A DNA stretch of 64,000 nt from an uncultured Eubacteriales bacterium (GCA_934477125.1 CAKSOL010000006.1:62001-126000), one strand, 5' to 3'; positions 41,380 to 49,630 are shown, counted from the stretch's first letter. The notes: generated by a model not told the origin, from the letters alone. A program made the numbers and translations.

Positions 41380-41919
41380 ATGTCAACACTGGGAAACGAA
41401 TATAAAAATTCGATTGCTCCTGCCTTGATGACAAAGTTTGGATACAAGAGCGTCATGCAGATTCCGAAACTCGATAAAATAGTTATCAATGTAGGTGCCG
41501 GCGAGGCAAAGGACAACTCAAAGGCCATAGACGCGATTATTTCCGACCTCGGAAAAATCACCGGTCAGAAGGCTGTTCCCTGCAACGCTAAGAAGTCGGT
41601 TGCGAACTTTAAGCTCCGTGCCGGAATGCCGATTGGCGTTAAGGTCACACTGCGCGGCGAGCGTATGTATGAATTTATCGAGCGTCTGTTCAATGCGGCT
41701 CTGCCGCGTGTACGCGACTTCCGAGGAATTAACCCCAACTCCTTCGACGGCCGCGGCAACTATGCCATGGGCGTTAAAGAACAGTTAATCTTCCCGGAAA
41801 TTGAGTACGATAAGATCGACAAGGTTCGCGGTATGGATATTATTTTTGTAACTACCGCTAAGACGGACGAAGAAGCCCGCGAGTTACTCACTCTCATGGG
41901 CGCTCCGTTTGCGAAGTAA
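41380..41919 (+). CDS. rplE: 50S ribosomal protein L5
   Basis: L5 (uL5) binds 5S rRNA and contacts the P-site tRNA. The 179 residues show P-K-L-D-K-I-V-I-N-V-G-A-G near residue 28, L-R-G-E-R-M-Y-E-F near 88, D-F-R-G-I-N-P-N-S-F-D-G-R-G-N-Y near 112 and the G-M-D-I-I-F-V-T-T segment. A TTAGGAGGA site lies upstream. Confidence 0.98.
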   Translation: MSTLGNEYKNSIAPALMTKFGYKSVMQIPKLDKIVINVGAGEAKDNSKAIDAIISDLGKITGQKAVPCNAKKSVANFKLRAGMPIGVKVTLRGERMYEFIERLFNAALPRVRDFRGINPNSFDGRGNYAMGVKEQLIFPEIEYDKIDKVRGMDIIFVTTAKTDEEARELLTLMGAPFAK

Positions 41920-41930
41920 GGAGAAGTATT

Positions 41931-42116
41931 ATGGCGAAAACATCTATGAAAGTAAGGCAGGCTCGCCCCGCTAAGTTTTCAACGAGACAGTATAACAGAT
42001 GCAAGATCTGTGGACGCCCGCACGCTTATCTTCGCAAGTACGGTATCTGCCGTATCTGCTTCAGAGAGCTCGCTTATAAAGGCGAGATCCCCGGAGTAAA
42101 GAAGGCAAGCTGGTAA
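41931..42116 (+). CDS. rpsN: 30S ribosomal protein S14 type Z (zinc-binding)
   Basis: S14 (uS14) is placed late in the 30S head. This is the short 61-residue zinc form with cysteines at positions 24, 27, 40 and 43 and the G-R-P-H-A-Y-L-R-K-Y-G-I-C segment. No Zur-regulated zinc-free paralogue is in the window. A TAAGGAGAAG site precedes the ATG, 11 bases after rplE. Confidence 0.98.
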   Translation: MAKTSMKVRQARPAKFSTRQYNRCKICGRPHAYLRKYGICRICFRELAYKGEIPGVKKASW

Positions 42117-42147
42117 AAGGCGCAAAAGCTTAAAGGAGGTTTACGGC

Positions 42148-42546
42148 ATGCAAATCACCGATACGATAGCCGATATGCTGACGCGTATTCGCAACGCGTC
42201 CTCGGCAAAACACGATTCGGTAGATGTACCGGCGTCAAATGTAAAAAAGGCAATCGCCCAGATTTTACTTGACGAAGGATATATCAGCAGCTTTCAGGTC
42301 GAAGAAGACGGAAAGCAGGGCGTAATTCACATCACGCTGAAGTACGGCCAGAACAAGTCGCAGACTATAACCGGCATTCGCAGAGTTTCAAAGCCGGGTC
42401 TGCGTATTTACACCAATGTAGAGGATATGCCCAAGGTTATGAAAGGCCTCGGCATAGCTATTCTTTCCACCTCTAAGGGAATTATGACGGATAAACAGGC
42501 CCGCGCCAACAATGTCGGCGGCGAGATCCTGGCATACGTCTGGTAA
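42148..42546 (+). CDS. rpsH: 30S ribosomal protein S8
   Basis: S8 (uS8) binds the central domain of 16S rRNA and is the feedback regulator of the spc operon in E. coli. The 132 residues start with I-T-D-T-I-A-D-M-L-T-R-I-R-N-A and end G-I-M-T-D-K-Q-A-R, then G-G-E-I-L-A-Y-V-W. An AAAGGAGGT site lies upstream. Confidence 0.98.
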   Translation: MQITDTIADMLTRIRNASSAKHDSVDVPASNVKKAIAQILLDEGYISSFQVEEDGKQGVIHITLKYGQNKSQTITGIRRVSKPGLRIYTNVEDMPKVMKGLGIAILSTSKGIMTDKQARANNVGGEILAYVW

Positions 42547-42560
42547 GGAGGTGCATTGGA

Positions 42561-43109
42561 ATGTCAAGAATAGGAAGAAAGCCGATAGCTATTCCTGCCG
42601 GAGTTACCGTTAAGGTCGAGGGCGGAGCAGTAACGGCTAAAGGCCCCAAGGGTGAGCTTCACAACACTTTTTCCGATGAGCTTTCCATTGCGGTTGAGGG
42701 CAGCGAGGTAATAGTTACCCGTCCGAGCGACGATCAGAAGCATCGTTCTCTCCACGGTCTTACCCGCACTCTTATCGCCAATATGATTGAGGGCGTGGAA
42801 AAGGGCTTTTCCAAGGAGCTTGAGGTAAACGGTGTTGGTTACCGTGCTCAGAAGCAGGGCAGCAACCTCGTTATGAACCTCGGTTTCTCGCACCAGGTCA
42901 TTATCCCCGAAATTCCGGGTATCACCATTGAAGTGCCTTCTGCAAACAAGATCGTTATAAGCGGTCCCGATAAGCAGATGGTTGGTCAGTTTGCCGCAGA
43001 TGTACGCAAAAAGCGTCCGCCGGAGCCTTATAAGGGCAAGGGCATCAAGTACGCCGATGAGCACATCCGCCGTAAGGAAGGCAAAGCTGCCAAGGGTGCA
43101 AAGAAATAA
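42561..43109 (+). CDS. rplF: 50S ribosomal protein L6
   Basis: L6 (uL6) lies near the GTPase-associated centre. The 182 residues have two similar domains, with S-R-I-G-R-K-P-I-A-I-P at the start, H-G-L-T-R-T-L-I-A-N-M near residue 70, and the conserved P-E-P-Y-K-G-K-G-I-K-Y in the second domain. An AAGGAGGTG site precedes the ATG. Confidence 0.98.
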   Translation: MSRIGRKPIAIPAGVTVKVEGGAVTAKGPKGELHNTFSDELSIAVEGSEVIVTRPSDDQKHRSLHGLTRTLIANMIEGVEKGFSKELEVNGVGYRAQKQGSNLVMNLGFSHQVIIPEIPGITIEVPSANKIVISGPDKQMVGQFAADVRKKRPPEPYKGKGIKYADEHIRRKEGKAAKGAKK

Positions 43110-43127
43110 AAAAGGAGTGTTTAGAAA

Positions 43128-43487
43128 ATGGTTAGCAAACCGAACAGCAAACAGGCTCGGATTAAGCGCCATACCCGCGTTCGTTCTAAAATCAGCGGTA
43201 CGGCAGCTCGCCCGCGCCTCGATGTATTCCGCTCCAACAGCAATATTTACGCCCAGCTCATCGATGATGTGAACGGTGTTACTCTCGCAGCAGCAGGCTC
43301 AAACGAGAAGGACTTCGGTCTCTCCGGCGGTAACTGCGAGGGCGCTCATAAGGTTGGACAGTTGATCGCTGAACGCGCAGCCGCCAAGGGTATCTCCGAG
43401 GTTGTTTTCGACCGCGGCGGATACATTTACCACGGCCGCGTTAAGGAGCTTGCCGAAGGTGCCCGCGAGGGCGGCCTCAAGTTCTAA
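43128..43487 (+). CDS. rplR: 50S ribosomal protein L18
   Basis: L18 (uL18) binds 5S rRNA with L5. The 119 residues show K-R-H-x-R-V-R-x-K-I-S-G-T near residue 14, P-R-L-D-V-F-R-S-N near 29, and the C-terminal F-D-R-G-G-Y-x-Y-H-G-R-V-K-E-L-A-E-G-A-R. An AAAGGAGTG site precedes the ATG. Confidence 0.98.
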   Translation: MVSKPNSKQARIKRHTRVRSKISGTAARPRLDVFRSNSNIYAQLIDDVNGVTLAAAGSNEKDFGLSGGNCEGAHKVGQLIAERAAAKGISEVVFDRGGYIYHGRVKELAEGAREGGLKF

Positions 43488-43507
43488 GTTAAGGAGGAGG
43501 AATACTT

Positions 43508-44011
43508 TTGGCTACTAATATAGACGCACAGGCTTTGGATTTGCAGGAGCGCGTTGTTTCCATCAACCGCGTATCCAAAACCGTTAAGGGCGGCCGTGTT
43601 ATGAAGTTTGCCGCACTTGTTGTTGTCGGCGACGGAAACGGCATCGTAGGCTACGGTCTCGGCAAAGCCGGAGAAGTACCGGACGCTATACGCAAGGGCA
43701 TTGAGGACGCAAAGAAGAATCTTATAAAGGTATCTCTCAAGGGAACAACAATTCCTCACGAGGTTATAGGTTCTTTCGGAGCCGGCCGTGTGCTTATGAA
43801 GCCGGCTGCTCCCGGTACCGGCGTTATCGCCGGAGGTGCGGTGCGTGCCGTGGTTGAAACCGTCGGCATTAAGGATATCCGTACCAAGGCGCTGCGTTCC
43901 AACAATCCGTGCAACGTAGTACGCGCTACCGTTGAGGGACTCAAGTCTCTCCGCGACGCTTCTCAGGTCGCAGCGGTTCGCGGCAAATCCGTCAAGGAAA
44001 TTATCGGTTAA
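43508..44011 (+). CDS. rpsE: 30S ribosomal protein S5
   Basis: S5 (uS5) affects translational fidelity and mRNA unwinding. The 167 residues include R-V-V-S-I-N-R-V-S-K-T-V-K-G-G-R near residue 15, G-D-G-N-G-x-V-G-Y-G-L-G-K-A near 42 and the C-terminal A-A-V-R-G-K-S-V. The start codon is TTG, after AAGGAGGAGG, and follows rplR by 20 bases. Confidence 0.98.
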   Translation: MATNIDAQALDLQERVVSINRVSKTVKGGRVMKFAALVVVGDGNGIVGYGLGKAGEVPDAIRKGIEDAKKNLIKVSLKGTTIPHEVIGSFGAGRVLMKPAAPGTGVIAGGAVRAVVETVGIKDIRTKALRSNNPCNVVRATVEGLKSLRDASQVAAVRGKSVKEIIG

Positions 44012-44025
44012 GGAGGAGCAGCGTA

Positions 44026-44223
44026 ATGGCAACAAAAAAGACTGCCGGCCTTACGGTAAAGCTCGTTAAGAGCACAATCGGTTCCAAAAAGGACCAGATT
44101 GCTACCGCAAACGCGCTCGGCCTTTTCAAGGTAGGCGATTTCCGCGTTCAGCCCGATAATGAGGCAACCCGCGGCAAAATTGCTAAGATTTCTCACCTCG
44201 TTGAGGTAAAAGAGGGAAAATAA
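44026..44223 (+). CDS. rpmD: 50S ribosomal protein L30
   Basis: L30 (uL30) is a small 50S protein missing in some lineages but present here. The 65 residues have the S-T-I-G-S-K-K-D-Q-I-A-T-A-N-A-L-G-L segment near residue 15 and I-x-H-L-V-E-V at the end. An AAGGAGGAG site precedes the ATG. The gap to rplO holds two hairpins. Confidence 0.97.
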   Translation: MATKKTAGLTVKLVKSTIGSKKDQIATANALGLFKVGDFRVQPDNEATRGKIAKISHLVEVKEGK

Positions 44224-44232
44224 TTTATTCCG

Positions 44233-44272
44233 GCCGCACGGCAGAATGTGCGGCAAGCGACCTTGAGGTCGC
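44233..44272 (+). repeat. paired hairpins between rpmD and rplO
   Basis: Two adjacent perfect stems: GCCGCAC 44233-44239 with 44248-44254 (7 bp, loop 8) and GCGACC 44257-44262 with 44267-44272 (6 bp, loop TTGA). They end ten bases before the rplO Shine-Dalgarno site, the same layout as the pair between rplW and rplB. Confidence 0.5.
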
Positions 44273-44296
44273 CAATCAAGCAAGGAGGTGCGAACT

Positions 44297-44737
44297 ATGA
44301 AACTGCACGAATTAGCTCCGGCGCCCGGCTCCGTAAGGGACGTCAAGCGCATAGGCAGAGGTCATGGCTCCGGTAACGGCAAAACCGCCGGAAAGGGGCA
44401 TAAGGGACAGAAGGCACGTGCCGGTCACGGTATGAGACCCGGTTTTGAAGGCGGTCAGATGCCGCTGCAGAGACGTGTTCCTAAGCGTGGCTTCAACAAT
44501 ATTTTTGCTGAGGAATGGCTGGCTGTCAACCTTTCCGCCCTCGAAAAGTTTGAGGACGGTTCAACCGTAGATGCCGCTGCCCTCAAGGCAAACGGCATTA
44601 TCAAGAAGGCTGACCTGCCGGTTAAGGTTCTGGGCAACGGAAAGCTCACAAAGAAGCTTACCGTTAAGCTCAATGCTTTCTCGGCTTCGGCTGCCGAAAA
44701 GATAAACGCCGCAGGCGGAAAGGCTGAGGTGATCTGA
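44297..44737 (+). CDS. rplO: 50S ribosomal protein L15
   Basis: L15 (uL15) is a late-assembly 50S protein. The 146 residues have the Gly/Arg/Lys-rich extension G-R-G-H-G-S-G-N-G-K-T-A-G-K-G-H-K-G near residue 22 and F-E-G-G-Q-M-P-L-Q-R-R near 54. ATG 44297 follows AAGGAGG (44282-44288) by eight bases; the in-frame GTG at 44288 overlaps that site. It ends two bases before secY. Confidence 0.98.
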   Translation: MKLHELAPAPGSVRDVKRIGRGHGSGNGKTAGKGHKGQKARAGHGMRPGFEGGQMPLQRRVPKRGFNNIFAEEWLAVNLSALEKFEDGSTVDAAALKANGIIKKADLPVKVLGNGKLTKKLTVKLNAFSASAAEKINAAGGKAEVI

Positions 44738-44739
44738 GA

Positions 44740-46032
44740 ATGCTGGAAACGATAAAGAATGCTTGGAAAGTAAAAGAAATCCGAAATAAGATACTTTTTA
44801 CTGTTTTTATTGTTCTGATTTTCCGCATAGGCTCTGTTATCCCGGTTCCGTTTATCGATTACGCCGCTCTTAAATCCGCTACAACAACAAACGATTTCTT
44901 CAACTATCTGTCAATACTGACCGGTGGCGGACTTGAATACGGCGCTATCTTCGCGATGTCGGTTACTCCGTACATCAACAGTTCTATTATAATTCAGCTG
45001 CTCGCAGTTGCTATACCCGCTCTTGAGCGCCTTTCAAAGGAAGGCGAGGAGGGACAGAAGAAGTTAGCCCAGATAACCCGTTATGCAACGGTTATCCTCG
45101 CTCTTATCCAGGGTATCGCTTACTTCTTCTATCTCAAAAACAGCAGAAGCAGCTCAGGCAGCAGCTACCTGAGAGTGTCCGGAGGAACAGGCTGGTATAT
45201 ATTCGCCGGCATTGTTATCGTTCTTGCCTTTACGGCAGGCTCGGCGCTCGTTATGTGGTTGGGCGAGCAGATAGATGTAAAGGGTATCGGAAACGGTATT
45301 TCAATCCTGCTTTTCGCAGGTATCATCTCCCGCGGACCGCAGGCGCTTTACAGTCTCTATCAGTACTGGAAAGCCGATCAGAAAATTCAGGTTATCGCAA
45401 TAGTCCTGATATTCCTGGTTGTTATCGGATTTATCGTTTGGATGACTAACGCCGAGCGCCGGATTCCGGTTCAGTATGCTAAGCGCGTTGTCGGAAACAA
45501 GATGTACGGCGGACAGAACACCCATATTCCGATTAAGGTCAATATGTCCGGTGTTATGCCGATAATCTTCGCTTCGAGCATCCTTATGCTCCCGACGATG
45601 ATTCTTTCCTTCTGGAACAACGAGAACAACTGGTTCTATAAGGTGCTGAAGCTGTTCAGCGTTCAGGGCGTTTTCTATGCGGTTATCTATTTCATTCTGA
45701 TTATCGCGTTTGCGTATTTCTATGCAACCATCCAGTTCAATCCGATTGAGATGGCTAACAACCTGCGCAAAAACGGCGGCGCCGTTCCGGGTATACGTCC
45801 CGGCAAGCCCACATCCGATTTCATTTCAAAAATCCTGTCAAGAATAACCCTGATGGGCGCTCTGTTCCTCAGCGTTATTGCAATACTGCCTATCCTTATC
45901 GGAAACGTCGGAAAGATTAACATTTCTCTCGGCGGAACCTCGATACTGATTATGGTCGGCGTTGCTCTTGATACGGTAAAGAACCTTGAATCCCAGATGA
46001 TGATGCGTCATTACAAGGGATTCCTCGATTAA
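44740..46032 (+). CDS. secY: preprotein translocase subunit SecY
   Basis: SecY forms the protein-conducting channel of the Sec translocon with SecE and SecG. The 430 residues predict ten membrane helices. Visible conserved parts are the R-I-G-S-V-I-P-V-P start of the plug region, G-I-M-S-like segment (A-I-F-A-M-S-V-T-P-Y-I-N-S-S-I-I-I-Q-L-L) in TM2, and the cytoplasmic loop with G-x-R-P-G-K-P-T near residue 355. It is in its standard place between rplO and adk. Confidence 0.97.
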   Translation: MLETIKNAWKVKEIRNKILFTVFIVLIFRIGSVIPVPFIDYAALKSATTTNDFFNYLSILTGGGLEYGAIFAMSVTPYINSSIIIQLLAVAIPALERLSKEGEEGQKKLAQITRYATVILALIQGIAYFFYLKNSRSSSGSSYLRVSGGTGWYIFAGIVIVLAFTAGSALVMWLGEQIDVKGIGNGISILLFAGIISRGPQALYSLYQYWKADQKIQVIAIVLIFLVVIGFIVWMTNAERRIPVQYAKRVVGNKMYGGQNTHIPIKVNMSGVMPIIFASSILMLPTMILSFWNNENNWFYKVLKLFSVQGVFYAVIYFILIIAFAYFYATIQFNPIEMANNLRKNGGAVPGIRPGKPTSDFISKILSRITLMGALFLSVIAILPILIGNVGKINISLGGTSILIMVGVALDTVKNLESQMMMRHYKGFLD

Positions 46033-46043
46033 GGAGTACTCAT

Positions 46044-46682
46044 ATGAAGCTCATCCTGTTGGGAGCACCGGGTGCCGGAAAAGGCACTCAGGCGGAAATA
46101 ATTTCCGAGAAATACGATATTCCTGCTGTTTCTACCGGCAATATGATCCGTGAGGCGCTTAAAAACGGCACCGAAATGGGTCGGAAGGCCAAAGCTTATC
46201 TTGACGCCGGCGCACTGGTGCCGGACGAAGTGGTAATAGGCATCATAAAGGAACGTCTTGCCGAGCCGGACTGTAAGAACGGCTTCATTCTTGACGGTTT
46301 CCCCCGCACCATTCCTCAGGCAAAAGCGCTTGACGAAATGAATTTCGGGATTGACGCCGCGCTTTCCATTGAGGTTTCCGACGAGGAAATCGTTAAGCGT
46401 ATGTCAGGCCGCCGCATTTGCGAAAAATGCGGAGCCAGTTATCATACCGAGTTCAAAAAGCCTGCGGTTGAGGGCGTCTGCAATTCCTGCAACGGCGCGC
46501 TCGTGACCCGCAAGGACGATGAGCCTGAAACCGTGCTGAACCGCTTAAAGGTTTACCACGATCAGACCGAGCCGCTCAAGAGCTATTATGAGGCGGCAGG
46601 CAAGCTCATAACCGTTGAGGGTCAGGACGAGGTTGCGGATACAACCGCGCTTGTTCTCAAGGCTTTGGCGGAGATTGAATGA
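46044..46682 (+). CDS. adk: adenylate kinase
   Basis: The enzyme interconverts ATP + AMP with 2 ADP. The 212 residues carry the P-loop G-A-P-G-A-G-K-G-T-Q (about residues 7-16), the AMP-binding segment, D-G-F-P-R-T near residue 84, and a zinc-type LID domain with C-x-x-C near residue 130 and a second C-x-x-C near residue 150. A TTAAGGAG site is upstream. The stop overlaps the map start. Confidence 0.98.
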   Translation: MKLILLGAPGAGKGTQAEIISEKYDIPAVSTGNMIREALKNGTEMGRKAKAYLDAGALVPDEVVIGIIKERLAEPDCKNGFILDGFPRTIPQAKALDEMNFGIDAALSIEVSDEEIVKRMSGRRICEKCGASYHTEFKKPAVEGVCNSCNGALVTRKDDEPETVLNRLKVYHDQTEPLKSYYEAAGKLITVEGQDEVADTTALVLKALAEIE

Positions 46683-47431
46683 TGATAGTGCTTAAAACCG
46701 GTCGTGAACTCAAGATAATGAAAGAGGCCTGCCGTATATCGGCCGGAGCATTACAACTTATTGGCAAAGCGATCGAGCCCGGCGTAACAACCGCCGAGCT
46801 CGACAGGCTGGCTGAGGAGTATATTCGCAAGCAGGGCGCTGAGCCCAACTTTAAGAATTACGAAGGCTATCCTGCAACCGCTTGTATATCTGTAAACAAC
46901 CAGGTCATCCACGGCATACCGAGCACAAAACGCCGTCTGCACGCAGGCGATATCGTCAGCGTGGATCTCGGCGCTAAGTATGACGGGTATCACGGTGATA
47001 ATGCTGCCACTTTTGCCTGCGGAGATGTTTCCGAGGAGGCAAAGCGGCTGATGGACGCAACCCGCGAGGCTCTCTATGAGGGTATAGCGGCGGCGCGTGC
47101 AGGCAGCAGAATCGGCGATATCGGTCACGCGGTGCAGCAGTATGTTGAGGCGAGGGGTTACTCGGTAGTCCGCCAATATGTCGGACATGGAGTAGGCACT
47201 CACCTGCACGAGGCACCTGAAGTACCGAATTTCGGCACACCCGGAAGGGGAATCCGGCTTCTGCCAGGAATGACGATTGCCATAGAGCCTATGGTGAACG
47301 CAGGAAAGGCTGACGTCAAGGTAGAACCGGACGGTTGGACTGTTTTAACCAAGGATGGTTCGCTTTCAGCCCATTTCGAGCATACAATAGCTATCACACC
47401 GGACGGTCCCGCTATTATGACTTTAGCATAA
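46679..47431 (+). CDS. map: methionine aminopeptidase type I
   Basis: The enzyme removes the initiator Met from nascent proteins. The 250 residues show the pita-bread fold ligands: Asp pair in V-D-L-G-x-x-x-D-G-Y-H-G-D, His in G-H-G-V-G-T-H-L-H-E, Glu in I-A-I-E-P-M and Glu in F-E-H-T-I-A-I. Two consecutive ATGs (46679 and 46682) are possible starts; both overlap the adk stop region. No N-terminal zinc-finger extension is present. Confidence 0.97.
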   Translation: MMIVLKTGRELKIMKEACRISAGALQLIGKAIEPGVTTAELDRLAEEYIRKQGAEPNFKNYEGYPATACISVNNQVIHGIPSTKRRLHAGDIVSVDLGAKYDGYHGDNAATFACGDVSEEAKRLMDATREALYEGIAAARAGSRIGDIGHAVQQYVEARGYSVVRQYVGHGVGTHLHEAPEVPNFGTPGRGIRLLPGMTIAIEPMVNAGKADVKVEPDGWTVLTKDGSLSAHFEHTIAITPDGPAIMTLA

Positions 47432-47441
47432 GGAGCGCGGT

Positions 47442-47702
47442 ATGGTAGGAACTGTAATTTACTCGAAAGCCGGGCGGGACAAGGGAAAGCTTATGGCTGT
47501 GGTCGGAAAAACCGGGCGCGGATATCTCGTCTGCGACGGTAAGGAGCGTCCGCTCTCAAGACCTAAGCTTAAAAATGAAAAGCACCTTTGTTTTACGGAC
47601 GCGGTTCTCGGAGAAGAACAGCTTTTAACCGATAAATCGCTTCGCCGCGCGCTCAGCGCTTACCGCTGCGCCGCCGGCAGCCAAAAGGAGGAAATCAGGT
47701 AA
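47442..47702 (+). CDS. KOW-domain RNA-binding protein
   Basis: An 86-residue protein with an N-terminal KOW-like motif (G-x-V-x-x-S-K-A-G-R-D-K-G-K) and a basic middle, similar to the L14e-like KOW proteins that sit between map and infA in many Clostridia. It probably binds ribosomal RNA, but the exact role is unknown. An AAGGAG site precedes the ATG, and the stop lies one base from the infA start. Confidence 0.88.
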   Translation: MVGTVIYSKAGRDKGKLMAVVGKTGRGYLVCDGKERPLSRPKLKNEKHLCFTDAVLGEEQLLTDKSLRRALSAYRCAAGSQKEEIR

Positions 47703-47703
47703 A

Positions 47704-47922
47704 ATGTCAAAAGCAGATATGATCGAGCTGGAAGGCGTTGTTGTTGAGGCTATGCCTAATGCAATGTTCAAGGTTGAGATTCAGGGAGGACATACGATAC
47801 TTGCCCATATTTCCGGAAAGCTGCGGATGAATTTTATCCGCATACTGCCGGGAGACAAGGTAACGGTTGAAATGTCGCCCTACGATCTTTCAAAGGGACG
47901 CATAACCTGGCGTTCAAAGTAA
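47704..47922 (+). CDS. infA: translation initiation factor IF-1
   Basis: IF-1 binds the 30S A site during initiation. The 72-residue OB-fold has the conserved I-E-L-E-G-V-V-x-E-A-x-P-N-A-M-F-x-V start, A-H-I-S-G-K-L-R-M-N near residue 35 and D-L-S-K-G-R-I-T-W-R at the C-terminus. It sits in the standard position before rpmJ, with AAAGGAGG at the end of the KOW gene as ribosome binding site. Confidence 0.98.
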   Translation: MSKADMIELEGVVVEAMPNAMFKVEIQGGHTILAHISGKLRMNFIRILPGDKVTVEMSPYDLSKGRITWRSK

Positions 47923-47952
47923 CCGTCACGATTTATAAGGAGGCAAATACAG

Positions 47953-48066
47953 ATGAAAGTCAGACCTTCTGTGAAAAAGATTTGCGAAAAATGCAAGATT
48001 ATTAAGCGCAAGGGTAAAGTCATGGTTATCTGTGAAAACCCTAAGCACAAGCAGCGTCAGGGTTAA
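47953..48066 (+). CDS. rpmJ: 50S ribosomal protein L36
   Basis: L36 (bL36) is the smallest 50S protein, here 37 residues. It is the zinc-binding form with Cys 11, Cys 14, Cys 27 and His 32, starting K-V-R-P-S-V-K-K-I-C-E-K-C and ending K-H-K-Q-R-Q-G. A TAAGGAGGC site (47937-47945) lies seven bases upstream of the ATG. It is followed by rpsM after 39 bases. Confidence 0.96.
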   Translation: MKVRPSVKKICEKCKIIKRKGKVMVICENPKHKQRQG

Positions 48067-48105
48067 TCCCTGCGCAGAAGAAAAAATATGGAGGTGCTTT
48101 GATAA

Positions 48106-48474
48106 ATGGCACGTATTGCTGGTGTTGACCTTCCGAACGAGAAACGCGTTGAGATAGGACTTACCTATATCTACGGCATAGGTCTTACAACATCAAAGAA
48201 AATCCTTGAAAGCACCGGTATCAATCCCGATACCCGCGTTAAGGATCTTACAGAAGACGATATCTCCAAGCTGCGTGAGTATATCGACCATAACCTTCAG
48301 GTAGAGGGTGACCGTCGCCGTACCGTAGCCCTTGATATCAAAAGACTTATTGAAATTGGCAGCTACCGTGGTCTGCGTCATCGCAAGGGCCTGCCCGTAA
48401 GAGGACAGCGCTCCAAGACGAACGCCCGTACCCGCAAGGGTCCGAAGAAGACCATAGCTAACAAGAAGAAATAA
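48106..48474 (+). CDS. rpsM: 30S ribosomal protein S13
   Basis: S13 (uS13) is in the 30S head and contacts L5 and the P-site tRNA. The 122 residues start A-R-I-A-G-V-D-L-P-N-E-K-R and include I-G-S-Y-R-G-L-R-H-R-K-G-L-P-V-R-G-Q-R and the C-terminal T-N-A-R-T-R-K-G-P. A TGGAGGTG site precedes the ATG. Confidence 0.98.
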   Translation: MARIAGVDLPNEKRVEIGLTYIYGIGLTTSKKILESTGINPDTRVKDLTEDDISKLREYIDHNLQVEGDRRRTVALDIKRLIEIGSYRGLRHRKGLPVRGQRSKTNARTRKGPKKTIANKKK

Positions 48475-48490
48475 GTAGGAGGAAGATAGA

Positions 48491-48892
48491 ATGGCTACTG
48501 CTAAAGCTAAGACGAGCGGTGTTCGCCGCCGTCGCGAAAAGAAAAATATCGAGCGTGGTGCCGCCCATATTCAGTCAACCTTCAACAATACCATCGTAAC
48601 CATAACCGATACTCAGGGCAACGCTCTTTCATGGGCTTCCGCCGGAGAACTCGGCTTCCGCGGTTCGCGTAAATCCACTCCGTTTGCGGCTCAGAGCGCA
48701 GCGGAAACAGCTGCAAAGGCTGCTATGGAGCACGGACTCAAGACGGTTGAGGTTTACGTGAAGGGACCGGGCGCAGGCAGAGAGGCTGCTATCCGTGCGT
48801 TACAGTCGGCAGGTCTTGAGGTCAGTATGATCAGAGACGTTACTCCGATTCCGCATAACGGTTGCCGTCCTCCCAAGAGAAGACGCGTATAA
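48491..48892 (+). CDS. rpsK: 30S ribosomal protein S11
   Basis: S11 (uS11) lies on the 30S platform near the E site. The 133 residues show the basic N-terminus, A-H-I-Q-S-T-F-N-N-T-I-V-T-I-T-D near residue 28, G-P-G-A-G-R-E-A-A-I-R near 92, and P-I-P-H-N-G-C-R-P-P-K-R-R at the end. A TAGGAGGA site is upstream. Confidence 0.98.
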   Translation: MATAKAKTSGVRRRREKKNIERGAAHIQSTFNNTIVTITDTQGNALSWASAGELGFRGSRKSTPFAAQSAAETAAKAAMEHGLKTVEVYVKGPGAGREAAIRALQSAGLEVSMIRDVTPIPHNGCRPPKRRRV

Positions 48893-48918
48893 TCGACAGA
48901 AATTTGGAGGTGTAACAG

Positions 48919-49545
48919 ATGGCAAGATATACCGGAGCAGTTTGCAGAATGTGCCGCCGCGAGGGACAGAAGCTTTTCCTCAAGGGCGACCGCTGCTATT
49001 CCGAAAAATGTTCCGTGGGACTGAGAGGCTACGCCCCCGGTCAGCACGGTCAGGGCAGAAAGAAAACTTCTGAATACGGTATGCAGCTTCGCGCTAAGCA
49101 GACCGCGCGCCGTTTCTACGGTGTTCAGGAGAACCAATTCCATCATTATTTTGAAATTGCCGAGCGCAGACCCGGCGTAACCGGCGATAATCTTCTTCAG
49201 ATACTCGAAAGCCGTCTCGATAACGTGGTATACAGAGTGGGTCTTGCGTCCTCGCGCGCAGAAGCCCGTCAGCTCGTAGGTCACGGTCATTTCGAGGTAA
49301 ACGGTCATCGCGTTGATATAGCGTCCTATCTGCTCAAGGCAGGCGATGTTGTTTCCGTTTGCGAGAAGATGCGCTCAAACGATAAGATTAAGACTGTTGT
49401 TGAGGCTAACGGCGCAAAGCCGGTGCCGCAGTGGATCGATGTTGACCGCGAGAAGTTAGAGGCTAAGATTATAAATCTGCCGACCCGCGAGCAAATCGAG
49501 GCTCCTGTTGACGAGCAGCTTATCGTTGAGTTCTATTCAAGGTAA
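48919..49545 (+). CDS. rpsD: 30S ribosomal protein S4 (zinc-binding form)
   Basis: S4 (uS4) nucleates 16S assembly and is a translational repressor in E. coli and B. subtilis. The 208 residues carry an N-terminal zinc finger with Cys at 9, 12, 26 and 31, G-Q-H-G-Q-G-R-K-K near residue 40, and the S4 RNA-binding domain R-L-D-N-V-V-Y-R-x-G near 98. A TGGAGGTG site precedes the ATG. In B. subtilis rpsD is elsewhere; here it is in the alpha operon. Confidence 0.98.
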   Translation: MARYTGAVCRMCRREGQKLFLKGDRCYSEKCSVGLRGYAPGQHGQGRKKTSEYGMQLRAKQTARRFYGVQENQFHHYFEIAERRPGVTGDNLLQILESRLDNVVYRVGLASSRAEARQLVGHGHFEVNGHRVDIASYLLKAGDVVSVCEKMRSNDKIKTVVEANGAKPVPQWIDVDREKLEAKIINLPTREQIEAPVDEQLIVEFYSR

Positions 49546-49557
49546 TAGCCGGCTTTC

Positions 49558-49589
49558 GCATAACGTTCCGCCGCGTTGGAGCGTTATGC
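49558..49589 (+). promoter_or_regulatory. hairpin between rpsD and rpoA
   Basis: A 12-bp stem with one G-T pair (49558-49569 with 49578-49589, loop 8) is followed within a few bases by AAATTTTTA. This looks like a weak terminator or attenuator inside the alpha operon, and could lower rpoA output relative to the ribosomal proteins. Confidence 0.5.
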
Positions 49590-49630
49590 TGCCGAAATTT
49601 TTATACAGCGCGGAGAAATGGAGCTTTTAG

